A stretch of DNA of 64,000 nt. Source: Bryobacterales bacterium (lineage in GTDB: Bacteria; Acidobacteriota; Terriglobia; Bryobacterales; Bryobacteraceae). A model generated the notes under the pieces. The model was not told the origin of the DNA. It did no database searches and was given only the letters and a program-made list of their open reading frames with translations. Of the stretch, positions 8,637 to 17,606 are shown in pieces. Positions within the stretch are counted from its first letter, which is position 1. Every line of letters begins with the position of its first letter. The position numbers were made by a program, and so were the translations under genes. The stretch is taken from assembly GCA_016716385.1 (NCBI GenBank), contig JADJWL010000004.1, positions 186,001 through 250,000 on the forward strand. The letters run 5' to 3'.

Positions 8637-10238
8637 TTACCGCGCGTAGCGGTAGACCTCAAATATTGGGGTTCCCAACCGATCGGGAATCGTGGCCAGA
8701 TGCTCTCTCCGGTATCCTTCGGCGACCGCTGCCTCCTCCACCTGCCGCTTCACGTTCGGGAAGGATTCCCGGCCATCGACGTAGCTTACAAAGACGGCGC
8801 CTTCCACATTGAGGCGCGCCCGCAGATGATCCAGATGCTCGCCGGTCACCTCTTCGAGCGTGAAGTGGTCGAGACCGATGTCGATCGGCATCCGTCCCCG
8901 CTGCAGCATTCGGACCGTTTCCAGGAAGCCCCAGTCGTTGACATAGACCTGCGACGGACGGGTCTCATCGAGGTGCCGCGTCAACGCGAAGACCGCGTCG
9001 CTCCAGACGGTACCCGTCCCATTGCGGACCAGTCGCGCCAGAAAATCGTTGGTCACCAACAGGTTGGCTCCGGCGGTCAGGAGCACTGCGGCGGACGCCG
9101 CAATCCTCACCCAGTCCCTGCGGGCGCTCACCTCGGCAAAGGTAACCGCGATCACCAGAGCCGGCAAGGGCCACAAAAGGATAGTGTGGTGGACCCCTCC
9201 CCCGGCGCCGTCCGTGAGCAGCATCTGCAGCCAGGCAACCCAGAAAACGATGCAGAAGAATGTGCCGGCGCGCCCTGCCGCGGTACCACGGATGAAGAAC
9301 AAGAACACCGCCGCAGCGAGGAACAGAAACAGTAGCGGGCTGCTGGCTTCCCTGCCGGTGGCCTCCCAGAGAGCCAGCGATGCCCGTTCGACGGCGTTGC
9401 CTGGCTGCCCCGCTTCGCCCACCGGTTCATAGTTGGCGATGAATCCCAGTGTCGGGTTGGCGCCGAACGTCTGGCGCAGCAGGTCGATCTTCTGCCCGGC
9501 ATCGCGCAGAGAGAAGCGCGTGTTCCCGCGAAACGTCTCGAACGAGTGGCGGGCATTGTAGACGACCAGCGGAAGGGCGCCAAGGCAGAACGCGGCCGCG
9601 GCGACCGTCAGGTTCCGCCGCGTCAACCGCTCCCACACCTCCTTGGGGTAGACCAGAAGGACCGCGATCCCCAGTCCGGCGATCATCCACGCACCGATCG
9701 CTTTGTCCCACAGACCGAGTCCAAGAAAAAAGCACGCAAGGGCTAGACAGCGGGGGCGGTTGGTGTGGTAAAATTCCGCTGATTGGCTAAGAGCCGCCAC
9801 CACTAGCAAGTGCTGGAGGGTCACTGGGCCCCAGTCGAAGCAAGTGGTGATGAGCCAGACAGCGTCCGTCGATAAGAGAGCCAGAGCCATCCAGGCGGCT
9901 CGAGTCCCGGCGGCGCGCCAGGCTAGGAGGGCCGTCAGCCAGATCGTGATCCCGCCCAGTAACAGAACTGGCAGGCGGAGGGACCAGGCTGATGGTCCCC
10001 ACAACCGAAACCAAGGTGCGTAGAGCCACGTCTTCAAGGCTCCGACGTAACTCATCAGCATGATGGGAATCCGGGTCCGGCCGAGCGGCAGGCTGTCGGC
10101 GGTGTGTGTGGGTGCGTAGAGCCCGGTGCTGAAGAGCGCCTCGTCGCACTCGATTCCGGGGTAGGGAAGGATGATGAGCCCGGCGGCGGCAAAGAGAAGG
10201 ATCCAGAGGCTGGAGAGGTGGCGTCCGATAGACCTCAT
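8637..10238 (-). CDS. GT39-type membrane glycosyltransferase
   Basis: The chosen ATG at 10238 (MRSIGRHLSSLWILLFAAAG) gives 533 aa; a longer open frame upstream lacks any credible coding or membrane pattern. The protein is polytopic with about ten hydrophobic segments. The first luminal loop contains GIECDEALF, corresponding to the conserved acidic DE pair of ArnT/PMT-like glycosyltransferases that use polyprenyl-phosphate sugars. A soluble C-terminal domain follows (VYVNDWGFLETVRML to the end). It probably transfers a sugar to a lipid or protein at the outer face of the inner membrane. It stands alone, divergent from the DksA-like gene. Confidence 0.82.
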   Translation of the reverse strand: MRSIGRHLSSLWILLFAAAGLIILPYPGIECDEALFSTGLYAPTHTADSLPLGRTRIPIMLMSYVGALKTWLYAPWFRLWGPSAWSLRLPVLLLGGITIWLTALLAWRAAGTRAAWMALALLSTDAVWLITTCFDWGPVTLQHLLVVAALSQSAEFYHTNRPRCLALACFFLGLGLWDKAIGAWMIAGLGIAVLLVYPKEVWERLTRRNLTVAAAAFCLGALPLVVYNARHSFETFRGNTRFSLRDAGQKIDLLRQTFGANPTLGFIANYEPVGEAGQPGNAVERASLALWEATGREASSPLLFLFLAAAVFLFFIRGTAAGRAGTFFCIVFWVAWLQMLLTDGAGGGVHHTILLWPLPALVIAVTFAEVSARRDWVRIAASAAVLLTAGANLLVTNDFLARLVRNGTGTVWSDAVFALTRHLDETRPSQVYVNDWGFLETVRMLQRGRMPIDIGLDHFTLEEVTGEHLDHLRARLNVEGAVFVSYVDGRESFPNVKRQVEEAAVAEGYRREHLATIPDRLGTPIFEVYRYAR

Positions 10239-10457
10239 CGTACCATCCGGTTCTGGTGGCGCCGGGACGTCGATCTGGGGGATTTTCAGGATTGCCGGGG
10301 CTTCGGTCGTGCCAGTACGATGGTGCTTCGGCAGGAACGCTTTTGCGACCGGTTGCGGTCGCCGTTTTTTGAAACTTTTCGCCGCAAACGGCGTCTTACA
10401 GTTTCCAGGATGTAACAAGCACCTGGTGAGATGAAGTCGGCTTAGGGAGCGACAACG

Positions 10458-10841
10458 ATGACAAAACAAGAACTCAACAAACAGAAAGCTGTGTTGGAAG
10501 CGAAGCGCGCTGAACTGGCGGGAGGCCTTCGAAACCGCGAAGGCATCGCGATCGAAAAGACTGCCGATGCGCTGGACGAGGTGCAACTCGCCGGAGAGCG
10601 CGAACTCGCGATCCGGAACCTGGACCGGGAAGCCAATTTGCTGCGAAGTGTGCGGCTTGCGCTGACCCGCATCGAAGATGGAACGTACGGCATGTGCCTG
10701 CACTGCGAGGAGGACATCAGTCCCAAGCGGCTGGCAGCCGTGCCGTGGACCGCGTATTGCCTCAAGTGTCAGGAAGCCGCTGACCGCCGCCAGTTCGAGC
10801 CCGACGAGTCGCTCGATACGATGCTGGCCGACGCAGCGTAA
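10458..10841 (+). CDS. DksA/TraR-family zinc-finger transcription regulator
   Basis: 127 aa. A coiled coil at about 1-70 (MTKQELNKQKAVLEAKRAEL onward) is followed by a C4 zinc finger: Cys80-x2-Cys83 (CLHC) and Cys101-x2-Cys104 (CLKC). DksA-like proteins enter the RNA polymerase secondary channel and alter promoter open-complex stability, often with ppGpp. The acidic pair at the coiled-coil tip of classical DksA is not clearly preserved; DALDEVQLAGEREL lies there instead, so it may be a TraR/YocK-like variant. A GGGAGCG ribosome-binding site precedes the ATG, and a strong terminator follows 36 bp after the stop. Confidence 0.88.
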   Translation: MTKQELNKQKAVLEAKRAELAGGLRNREGIAIEKTADALDEVQLAGERELAIRNLDREANLLRSVRLALTRIEDGTYGMCLHCEEDISPKRLAAVPWTAYCLKCQEAADRRQFEPDESLDTMLADAA

Positions 10842-10873
10842 TCTACCAACCTTTTAGCGCAATCGCTTCAGAC

Positions 10874-11566
10874 TCAGGGCGCGAACCACCGTTCGCGCCC
10901 GTTTTCTTTTTTTAACCCGATATAAGAAATCATGCGGCCCGCGTGCTCGCGATCGCGCCGGTAGGAGTGGAAGTCCTCCACCTGGCAGACAGTGCACATG
11001 CCACAACCCTGTACCTGGCTGGCGGGCAGACCCGCCTCCAGCAACTGGGTCCGGTTGACCTCGGCCAGATCGATCCGGGTACGGCCGTCGAGGTCGGTGC
11101 GGTCCGGCAGCAGGGACGTGAACTGCACCGCCACCTCGGGACCCACCTCGAAACAGCAGCCCGCGATCCCGGGTCCGATCACTGCTTCCAGATCGCTGGC
11201 GCGTGAGCCGTATCCCTCGATCAGATGCCGGGCCGTGCGCCAGGCAATCCGTTGCACTGTTCCGCGCCACCCGGCGTGGACCGAGGCCACGACCCGCTGC
11301 CGGCGGTCAATCACCAGGACCGGCACGCAGTCCGCGGTCTTCACGCCAATGCAGCCTCCCGGCTCGGCGGTGACGAGCGCGTCCCCTTCCCCCAGACAGC
11401 CGGGGAGTGCTCCCGCGTCCAGAACGATGGCGGAGTGAATCTGGCGGAGGGTCGTGAACCGCGACAGATCCGAGGGCGCGTGCCGGGTGCCGAACCCGTG
11501 TTCCAGCCACGGATAAGCGTCCCAGGGGATCCAGCGATAGGTGCCTTCAGGGCTCCGGCCGAACAC
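10874..11566 (-). CDS. pgeF: Laccase-domain protein, peptidoglycan editing factor
   Basis: 230 aa of the YfiH/PgeF family. Key motifs are LRQIHSAIV, GVKTADCVPVLVID (zinc-ligand Cys), VASVHAGWRGTVQRIA (His) and GPGIAGCCFEVG. Members purge wrongly incorporated L-Ser from peptidoglycan precursors and also show purine-nucleoside/laccase-like activity with zinc. The family normally ends near the RMISYIGL segment. Here the last 12 codons (KKENGRERWFAP) are encoded by the complement of the dksA-side terminator, so the tail is an accidental-looking extension. The gene starts 5 bp after the nuoB stop and is last in a long - strand run. Confidence 0.92.
   Translation of the reverse strand: MFGRSPEGTYRWIPWDAYPWLEHGFGTRHAPSDLSRFTTLRQIHSAIVLDAGALPGCLGEGDALVTAEPGGCIGVKTADCVPVLVIDRRQRVVASVHAGWRGTVQRIAWRTARHLIEGYGSRASDLEAVIGPGIAGCCFEVGPEVAVQFTSLLPDRTDLDGRTRIDLAEVNRTQLLEAGLPASQVQGCGMCTVCQVEDFHSYRRDREHAGRMISYIGLKKENGRERWFAP
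10877..10913 (+). terminator. Rho-independent terminator of the DksA-like gene
   Basis: A perfect 9-bp stem GGGCGCGAA/TTCGCGCCC (10877-10885 with 10892-10900) with loop CCACCG is followed by GTTTTCTTTTTTT. It terminates the + strand gene and lies inside the 3' end of the convergent pgeF reading frame. Confidence 0.9.
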
Positions 11567-11571
11567 GTCCG

Positions 11572-12135
11572 CTACACCGGATTCTGAATCTGCGCGATGC
11601 GGATCTGCTGCTTGAATTGGTCGAGCATCGATTCCTCAAGCCGCACTTCCGTTGGCCGCTTGACCAGATTCGGTGTCGTGTCGATCTTCTCCTGGAGTTT
11701 CAGGAGCGCGTAGAAGAGGTTCTCCGGTCGCGGCGGGCAGCCTGTTACGTAGACATCCACCGGGACGATCTTGTCGACCCCCTGCAGAACGCCGTACGTA
11801 TTGAACGGCCCCCCGACGCTCGAGCAGGCGCCCATCGAGATGCACCATTTGGGCTCCGGCATCTGGTCCCAGATGCGCTTCAGCACCGGCGCCATCTTCA
11901 GAGTGACCGTGCCGGCCACGATCATGAGGTCCGATTGCCGGGGACTCGGACGGAATACCTCGGCGCCGAAGCGTGCGATGTCGAACCGCGAGGTCGATGC
12001 CGCGATCATCTCGATGGCGCAGCAGGCGAGTCCGAAGGTCAGGGGCCACAAAGACGACTGCCGTGCCCAGTTAAACACGTAGTCGACCGAGGTGGTGACG
12101 ATGTTGCGCTCGAACTGGTTCTGGATGTACGACAC
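11572..12135 (-). CDS. nuoB: NADH-quinone oxidoreductase subunit B
   Basis: The GTG at 12135 gives MSYIQNQFERNIVTTSVDYV, 187 aa, the usual NuoB length; a much longer open frame upstream overlaps the M20 gene and is not credible. The four ligands of the N2 [4Fe-4S] cluster are present: Cys38-Cys39 (FGLACCAIEM), Cys104 (MGACSSVGG) and Cys133 (GCPPRPE). NuoB sits at the junction of the peripheral arm and quinone site of complex I. No other nuo gene is adjacent: its neighbours are an amidohydrolase and pgeF. Confidence 0.95.
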   Translation of the reverse strand: MSYIQNQFERNIVTTSVDYVFNWARQSSLWPLTFGLACCAIEMIAASTSRFDIARFGAEVFRPSPRQSDLMIVAGTVTLKMAPVLKRIWDQMPEPKWCISMGACSSVGGPFNTYGVLQGVDKIVPVDVYVTGCPPRPENLFYALLKLQEKIDTTPNLVKRPTEVRLEESMLDQFKQQIRIAQIQNPV

Positions 12136-12161
12136 GCGCCGCGTTCTCCCTCTCGGCCATT

Positions 12162-13715
12162 CTAGCGCACGGTCGGATACTGGATACCCAGTTGATCGAG
12201 ATACGTTGCGTAGCGCTCGGGGTCGTAGCGCAGCTTCTGCAACTGGCCTTTCACCCGCTCCATCCGCTCGCGGTTCAGTTCGATCGGCGCTTTGGTCTCG
12301 ACCGGAATGAGCGACTGCCACTTGCGGTCTTTGGTTTGCTCGGCGAAGTAGGCGCGCGCCTGCTGCATCAGATCCGGACGCGCCAGCAGGTCGAGCGCTG
12401 TCAGGGCCTGCGCCTTGGCGCCGGCAGTCGCTCCTTTGTGTGCGATCGGCGTGGCCATGGCGATGCCGCTCGACCAGTGGTGGCCGATCGTTCCTGGGAT
12501 GTTGCCGGGGTAGTTCAACACGATCGTCGGCATGTTCCACGCCACCTCGGCGATGTCGTCTGAGCCCGCCCCGCCGGTCATGCCGGGCGAGGCGTGGACG
12601 TCCCGGATCTCCTTGGAGAGCCCGCCTTCGGCCCCCTTCATTTCCCGCTGTACGGCGCGCGCCAGGGTCTCGTCCGCCTCCGACCACTGCGGTAGCCCGA
12701 CCCGGCGGATGTTGGCGTGCATCGCCTCGGCCATCGGCCGGTTGTAGTGGCCCGGCCATGCCGCGCCCAATACGCGCTGCGTCATCTTTGTATCGGTCAT
12801 TTGCGCAGCTGCCTCGGCGATGCGCGTCCCGATGGCATGCAGGTCACGGATCCGCTCGTACTCCCATTCACGGAAGAAGTACCACACGGTCGCAACCGGC
12901 GGGACCACGTTCGGCTGATCGCCGCCGTGCACGATTACGTAATGCGAGCGGTGTTCGGGCCGCAGGTGTTCCCGCCGGAAGTTCCAGCCCACGTTCATCA
13001 GCTCCACCGCGTCCAGCGCGCTGCGCCCCATCCATGGCGACCCGGCGCCATGCGCGCTCTGCCCGTGGAACGTGTACTGCGTTGAGACCAGTCCCGACCC
13101 GCGGTCGCCCCAGGAAGTATTGAACTCGCTCGAAATGTGCGCGCTGAGCATCGCGTCGACATCCTTGAGCAGCCCGGCGTTGATCATGTAGGTGCGGCTG
13201 GCGAGCAGTTCCTCCGCCACGCCGGGATACACGCGGACGGTCCCCGGCAGCTTGTACTTCTCCAACAGTTGCTTCACGACGATCGCGGCGGTGACGTTGA
13301 CCGCCTGGCCGGCGTTGTGGCCTTCTCCATGCCCCGGACCGTTTTCGATCAACGGGGCGTGGTAGGCGACACCCGGCTTCTGGGACGTTTCCGGCAGCCC
13401 GTCGATATCAGCCATAAATCCGATTACGGGCTTGCCCGAGCCCCAGGTGGCAACGAACGCCGTGGGCATGTCCGCCACGCCCCGTGTTACCTGGAAGCCT
13501 TCCTTTTCGAGGAGGGCGGTCACGTACGCCGCAGTCTCAAACTCCTGGAAGCCGAGTTCCGAGAAGCTGTAGATCGAATCCACCATCCGCTGTGTGAAGA
13601 CGCGTCTCTGGTCGATCATGGCCAGCGCTTCGGACTTCAACTCCTCCAGTGGGGGCGCCCCCCAAGCCGTCAGGGAGAGAGCCAGCACTGTGCTCCATCG
13701 AATTGCTGCGTTCAT
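12162..13715 (-). CDS. M20 family amidohydrolase (AbgB-like), secreted
   Basis: 517 aa with a signal peptide (NAAIRWSTVLALSLTAWGA). The M20 domain has GFMADIDGLPE (Asp ligand), GEGHNAGQ (His ligand region; AbgB-type enzymes usually read CGHN), GVAEELLASRTYM (catalytic Glu) and the lid domain FHGQSAHGAGSPWMGRSALD. The C-terminal ligand region is NMPTIVLNYPGNIPGTIGHH. Its nearest functional class is p-aminobenzoyl-glutamate hydrolase subunit B or related aminoacylase/carboxypeptidases. The signal peptide suggests a periplasmic substrate. Its start overlaps the GT4 stop by 4 bp. Confidence 0.88.
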   Translation of the reverse strand: MNAAIRWSTVLALSLTAWGAPPLEELKSEALAMIDQRRVFTQRMVDSIYSFSELGFQEFETAAYVTALLEKEGFQVTRGVADMPTAFVATWGSGKPVIGFMADIDGLPETSQKPGVAYHAPLIENGPGHGEGHNAGQAVNVTAAIVVKQLLEKYKLPGTVRVYPGVAEELLASRTYMINAGLLKDVDAMLSAHISSEFNTSWGDRGSGLVSTQYTFHGQSAHGAGSPWMGRSALDAVELMNVGWNFRREHLRPEHRSHYVIVHGGDQPNVVPPVATVWYFFREWEYERIRDLHAIGTRIAEAAAQMTDTKMTQRVLGAAWPGHYNRPMAEAMHANIRRVGLPQWSEADETLARAVQREMKGAEGGLSKEIRDVHASPGMTGGAGSDDIAEVAWNMPTIVLNYPGNIPGTIGHHWSSGIAMATPIAHKGATAGAKAQALTALDLLARPDLMQQARAYFAEQTKDRKWQSLIPVETKAPIELNRERMERVKGQLQKLRYDPERYATYLDQLGIQYPTVR

Positions 13716-14866
13716 TTCCGCAAGACCTCCTCATAAACACTCAGGACTTCGCGCGCCGTGCGTTCCCAACTGAATTTGGCGGACTGAACCGGGCCCGCCG
13801 CCTTAAGCCGCTCCCGCAACGCATCGTCGAGCAGGACTTCCTTGATACCGCGCGCGATGTCGAAGACGTTTTCCGGGTTCACCAGGACCGCCGCATCCCC
13901 TACCACTTCCGGCAGCGAGCTGGTGGACGAGGTAATCACAGGCGTCCCTGAAGCCATGGCTTCGAGCGGCGGCAGACCGAACCCTTCATACAACGAAGGG
14001 AACACAAACGCCGTCGCGGCCTCATAGAATACCCGCAGTGTACCGAACGGCACGAATCCAAGAAAGCGCACCACCGGTTCAACGCGGCTCTGGATCACGG
14101 CGCGGCGCACCGACGGGTAGCGGGAGATCTCGTCCCCGATGATGATCAGCCGCAGATCGCGGTAGACCGGATGGTTCTCAAGTTGCTCCCGGACGAGCGC
14201 AAACGCCTCCACCAGCCGCGGGACGTTTTTCTGCGGACGGATGCTGCCTGCGTAGAGCAGGAACGGGTAGTTCACCTGGTAGCGCTCGAGGATGCGTTCG
14301 CGGTCGCGTTGCGCCGCCTCCGGACCCGCCGCGCGCGAGTCCGCCACGTGCCGGTGCGCGAAGAACTCGGGATTCGGCGCGTTGTAGACAAGCCGGATCC
14401 GGTCGTGCGGCACCGCCATGAAATTCTCCAGATCGCGCAGCGTGGCGCCGCTCACCACGATCACGCGCTCGGCCCGCATCAGGCTGCGCCGGATGCGGAG
14501 GCGGCGCAGCGTATGCCGCCAGCTTTCGACCTCATCGTAGAGAAGGGTGCTCAAGTCATGCGTCGTGACCACGAATGGCTTCGGCATGAACAGTGGCACC
14601 CGATTCAGCGGAATGTGATAGAGGTCCGCCCCGAAATGCCGGATCCAGGAGGGGAACCGGAAGTTGTCCATCACTTCCAGGTCCGAATGCGGATAGACGA
14701 TCTGCTCGAAGTTGGGCGGCAGTTTCAGTTCACGGGCATCGTCAGGCTGCAAGATGATCCGGTATTCATTGACCGAATCGAACGCGGCGAGCGCGGCGAC
14801 CAGGTTCCGGATGTACGTACCGATACCGAAGTCCTGCAGGCGGCGGGCATCGAACAGGATGCGCAT
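13712..14866 (-). CDS. Glycosyltransferase family 4
   Basis: 384 aa with the GT-B fold pattern. The N-terminal FDARRLQDFGIGTYIRNLVA includes the sugar-acceptor loop GIGTY. In the C-terminal donor domain are FLLYAGSIRPQKNVPRLVEA and the E-x7-E motif PSLYEGFGLPPLEAMASGTP. GT4 enzymes are retaining transferases that use nucleotide sugars such as GDP-mannose. It lies 15 bp after glyA and overlaps the M20 gene by 4 bp. The acceptor is unknown; a cell-envelope or exopolysaccharide role is likely. Confidence 0.92.
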   Translation of the reverse strand: MRILFDARRLQDFGIGTYIRNLVAALAAFDSVNEYRIILQPDDARELKLPPNFEQIVYPHSDLEVMDNFRFPSWIRHFGADLYHIPLNRVPLFMPKPFVVTTHDLSTLLYDEVESWRHTLRRLRIRRSLMRAERVIVVSGATLRDLENFMAVPHDRIRLVYNAPNPEFFAHRHVADSRAAGPEAAQRDRERILERYQVNYPFLLYAGSIRPQKNVPRLVEAFALVREQLENHPVYRDLRLIIIGDEISRYPSVRRAVIQSRVEPVVRFLGFVPFGTLRVFYEAATAFVFPSLYEGFGLPPLEAMASGTPVITSSTSSLPEVVGDAAVLVNPENVFDIARGIKEVLLDDALRERLKAAGPVQSAKFSWERTAREVLSVYEEVLRK

Positions 14867-14881
14867 ACGCCAGCCGCGGAC

Positions 14882-16162
<1,281 letters not shown>

Positions 16163-16193
16163 GGGGGGCGAAATTCTTATGGTAGCACCCGGT

Positions 16194-17606
16194 TCAGGCC
16201 AGGATCCGGTGCAGCACCTCGCCGTGAACGTCGGTCAGCCGGAAATCGCGGCCGCTGTAGTGATAGGTGAGCCGCGTGTGGTCGAGACCCAGCAGGTGGA
16301 GCAGCGTCGCGTTGAGATCGTGCGGATGTACGGGGTCTTCCGCCGCCCGGTAGCCGAACTCGTCCGTTGCGCCGTACGCGATGCCGCCCTTGATGCCGCC
16401 TCCAGCCACCGCAACGCTGTAGCCGTAGGAGTTATGGTCGCGGCCGAAGTGCAGCTTCGTGTTGGAACCGTTCTCCACGGCCGGTGTGCGGCCGAATTCG
16501 GTCCCCAGGACGACCAGCGTCTCGCGCAGCATGTCCCGGTCCTTCAGATCCTGGACGAGCGAGGCGACCGCAGGGTCCGCCTGCGCGGCGAGTCTCTTCT
16601 GCACGAAGATGTCCTCGTGGCTGTCCCACGGCTGCGAGTTGCCGAAGTAGACCTGCACCATGCGGACACCCCGCTCGGCGAGGCGTCGCGCCAGCAGGCA
16701 ACTGCGTCCGATGCCGGTGTCGCCGTAGCGGGCCAGGGTCTCCGGCGTCTCCTTGCGGATATCGAAGGCGTCGGGTGCTTCCACCTGCATGCGGAACGCC
16801 GTCTCCATCGCCTCGATGGATGCTTCGAGCTGCGAGTCCCCCGTGCGGCCGGCGAGATGCTCGCGATTCAATGCGGTCAGCAGATCGAGTTGCCTGCGCT
16901 GCGCCTCCCGTGGCGTGCGCGCCTGAACGTTGCGGATCAACTCGTACGGATCGGTCCCCGTGTTCTTAATGAAGGTGCCCTGGAACACCGCGGGCAGGAA
17001 GGCCGACGACCAGAGCGGCGCCCCGACCACCGGCATCCCCGGACACAGCACGACAAATCCCGGCAGGTCACGGTTCTCCGAGCCGAGGCCGTACATCAGC
17101 CAGCTTCCCAGGCTGGGGCGTCCCGGCTGAATCGCGCCCGTGTTGAACATGAACAGCGACGGCTCGTGGTTGGGCACCTCCGTCCACATGGACCGGATCA
17201 CGCAGAAGTCGTCGATGAGGCTGCCGACCTTCGGAAAGATCTCCGACACCTCGATGCCGCTCTGGCCGCATTTGCGAAACGTAAACGGCGACTGGAACAG
17301 GTTGCCCGTCGAGCGCTCGGTCTTTGGCGGACCGCCGGGCATCGGCTTGCCGTTGTAGCGCGTCAGCGCCGGCTTGTAGTCGAGAGTGTCGACGTGCGAC
17401 ATGCCGCCGTTCATCACGAGATAGATGACGCGCTTCGCCTTGGCCGGGAAGTGCGTCGGCTTGGGCGCGAACGGGTTCGACTCGGCGGCCAGCATCCCGG
17501 ACAAGCCGAGCAATCCGAAACCCGAGGCCATGCGGGACAGCGCCTCGCGGCGCGTCCAGCGCGGATCGACGAAGCCCGGAATCCTAATCGACATAGGCAA
17601 ACTCAT
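16194..17606 (-). CDS. DUF1501 family sulfatase-like protein, Tat-exported
   Basis: 470 aa. The N-terminus has a twin-arginine signal: WTRREALSRMASGFGLLGLS. The body follows DUF1501 (alkaline-phosphatase/sulfatase fold): VIYLVMNGGMSHVDTLDYKP, RSMWTEVPNHEP, VPQVYFGNSQPWDSHEDI-like C-terminal metal region and VVLGTEFGRTP, HFGRDHN. DUF1501 genes are almost always paired with DUF1549/DUF1553 cytochromes, as here (23-bp overlap with the upstream gene). Their reaction is unproven; a role in extracytoplasmic degradation of complex carbohydrate in Planctomycetes and Acidobacteria is commonly inferred. Confidence 0.9.
   Translation of the reverse strand: MSLPMSIRIPGFVDPRWTRREALSRMASGFGLLGLSGMLAAESNPFAPKPTHFPAKAKRVIYLVMNGGMSHVDTLDYKPALTRYNGKPMPGGPPKTERSTGNLFQSPFTFRKCGQSGIEVSEIFPKVGSLIDDFCVIRSMWTEVPNHEPSLFMFNTGAIQPGRPSLGSWLMYGLGSENRDLPGFVVLCPGMPVVGAPLWSSAFLPAVFQGTFIKNTGTDPYELIRNVQARTPREAQRRQLDLLTALNREHLAGRTGDSQLEASIEAMETAFRMQVEAPDAFDIRKETPETLARYGDTGIGRSCLLARRLAERGVRMVQVYFGNSQPWDSHEDIFVQKRLAAQADPAVASLVQDLKDRDMLRETLVVLGTEFGRTPAVENGSNTKLHFGRDHNSYGYSVAVAGGGIKGGIAYGATDEFGYRAAEDPVHPHDLNATLLHLLGLDHTRLTYHYSGRDFRLTDVHGEVLHRILA

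Noticed and set aside
10239..10703. 155-codon N-terminal extension of the glycosyltransferase frame
   Set aside because: It crosses the divergent intergenic region and the DksA-like gene, and has no signal or membrane pattern, whereas the ATG at 10238 leads straight into the first membrane helix.
12136..12759. 208-codon N-terminal extension of the nuoB frame
   Set aside because: It lies in the antisense-frame shadow of the M20 gene on the same strand and the translation is Arg-rich; NuoB starts normally at the GTG 12135.
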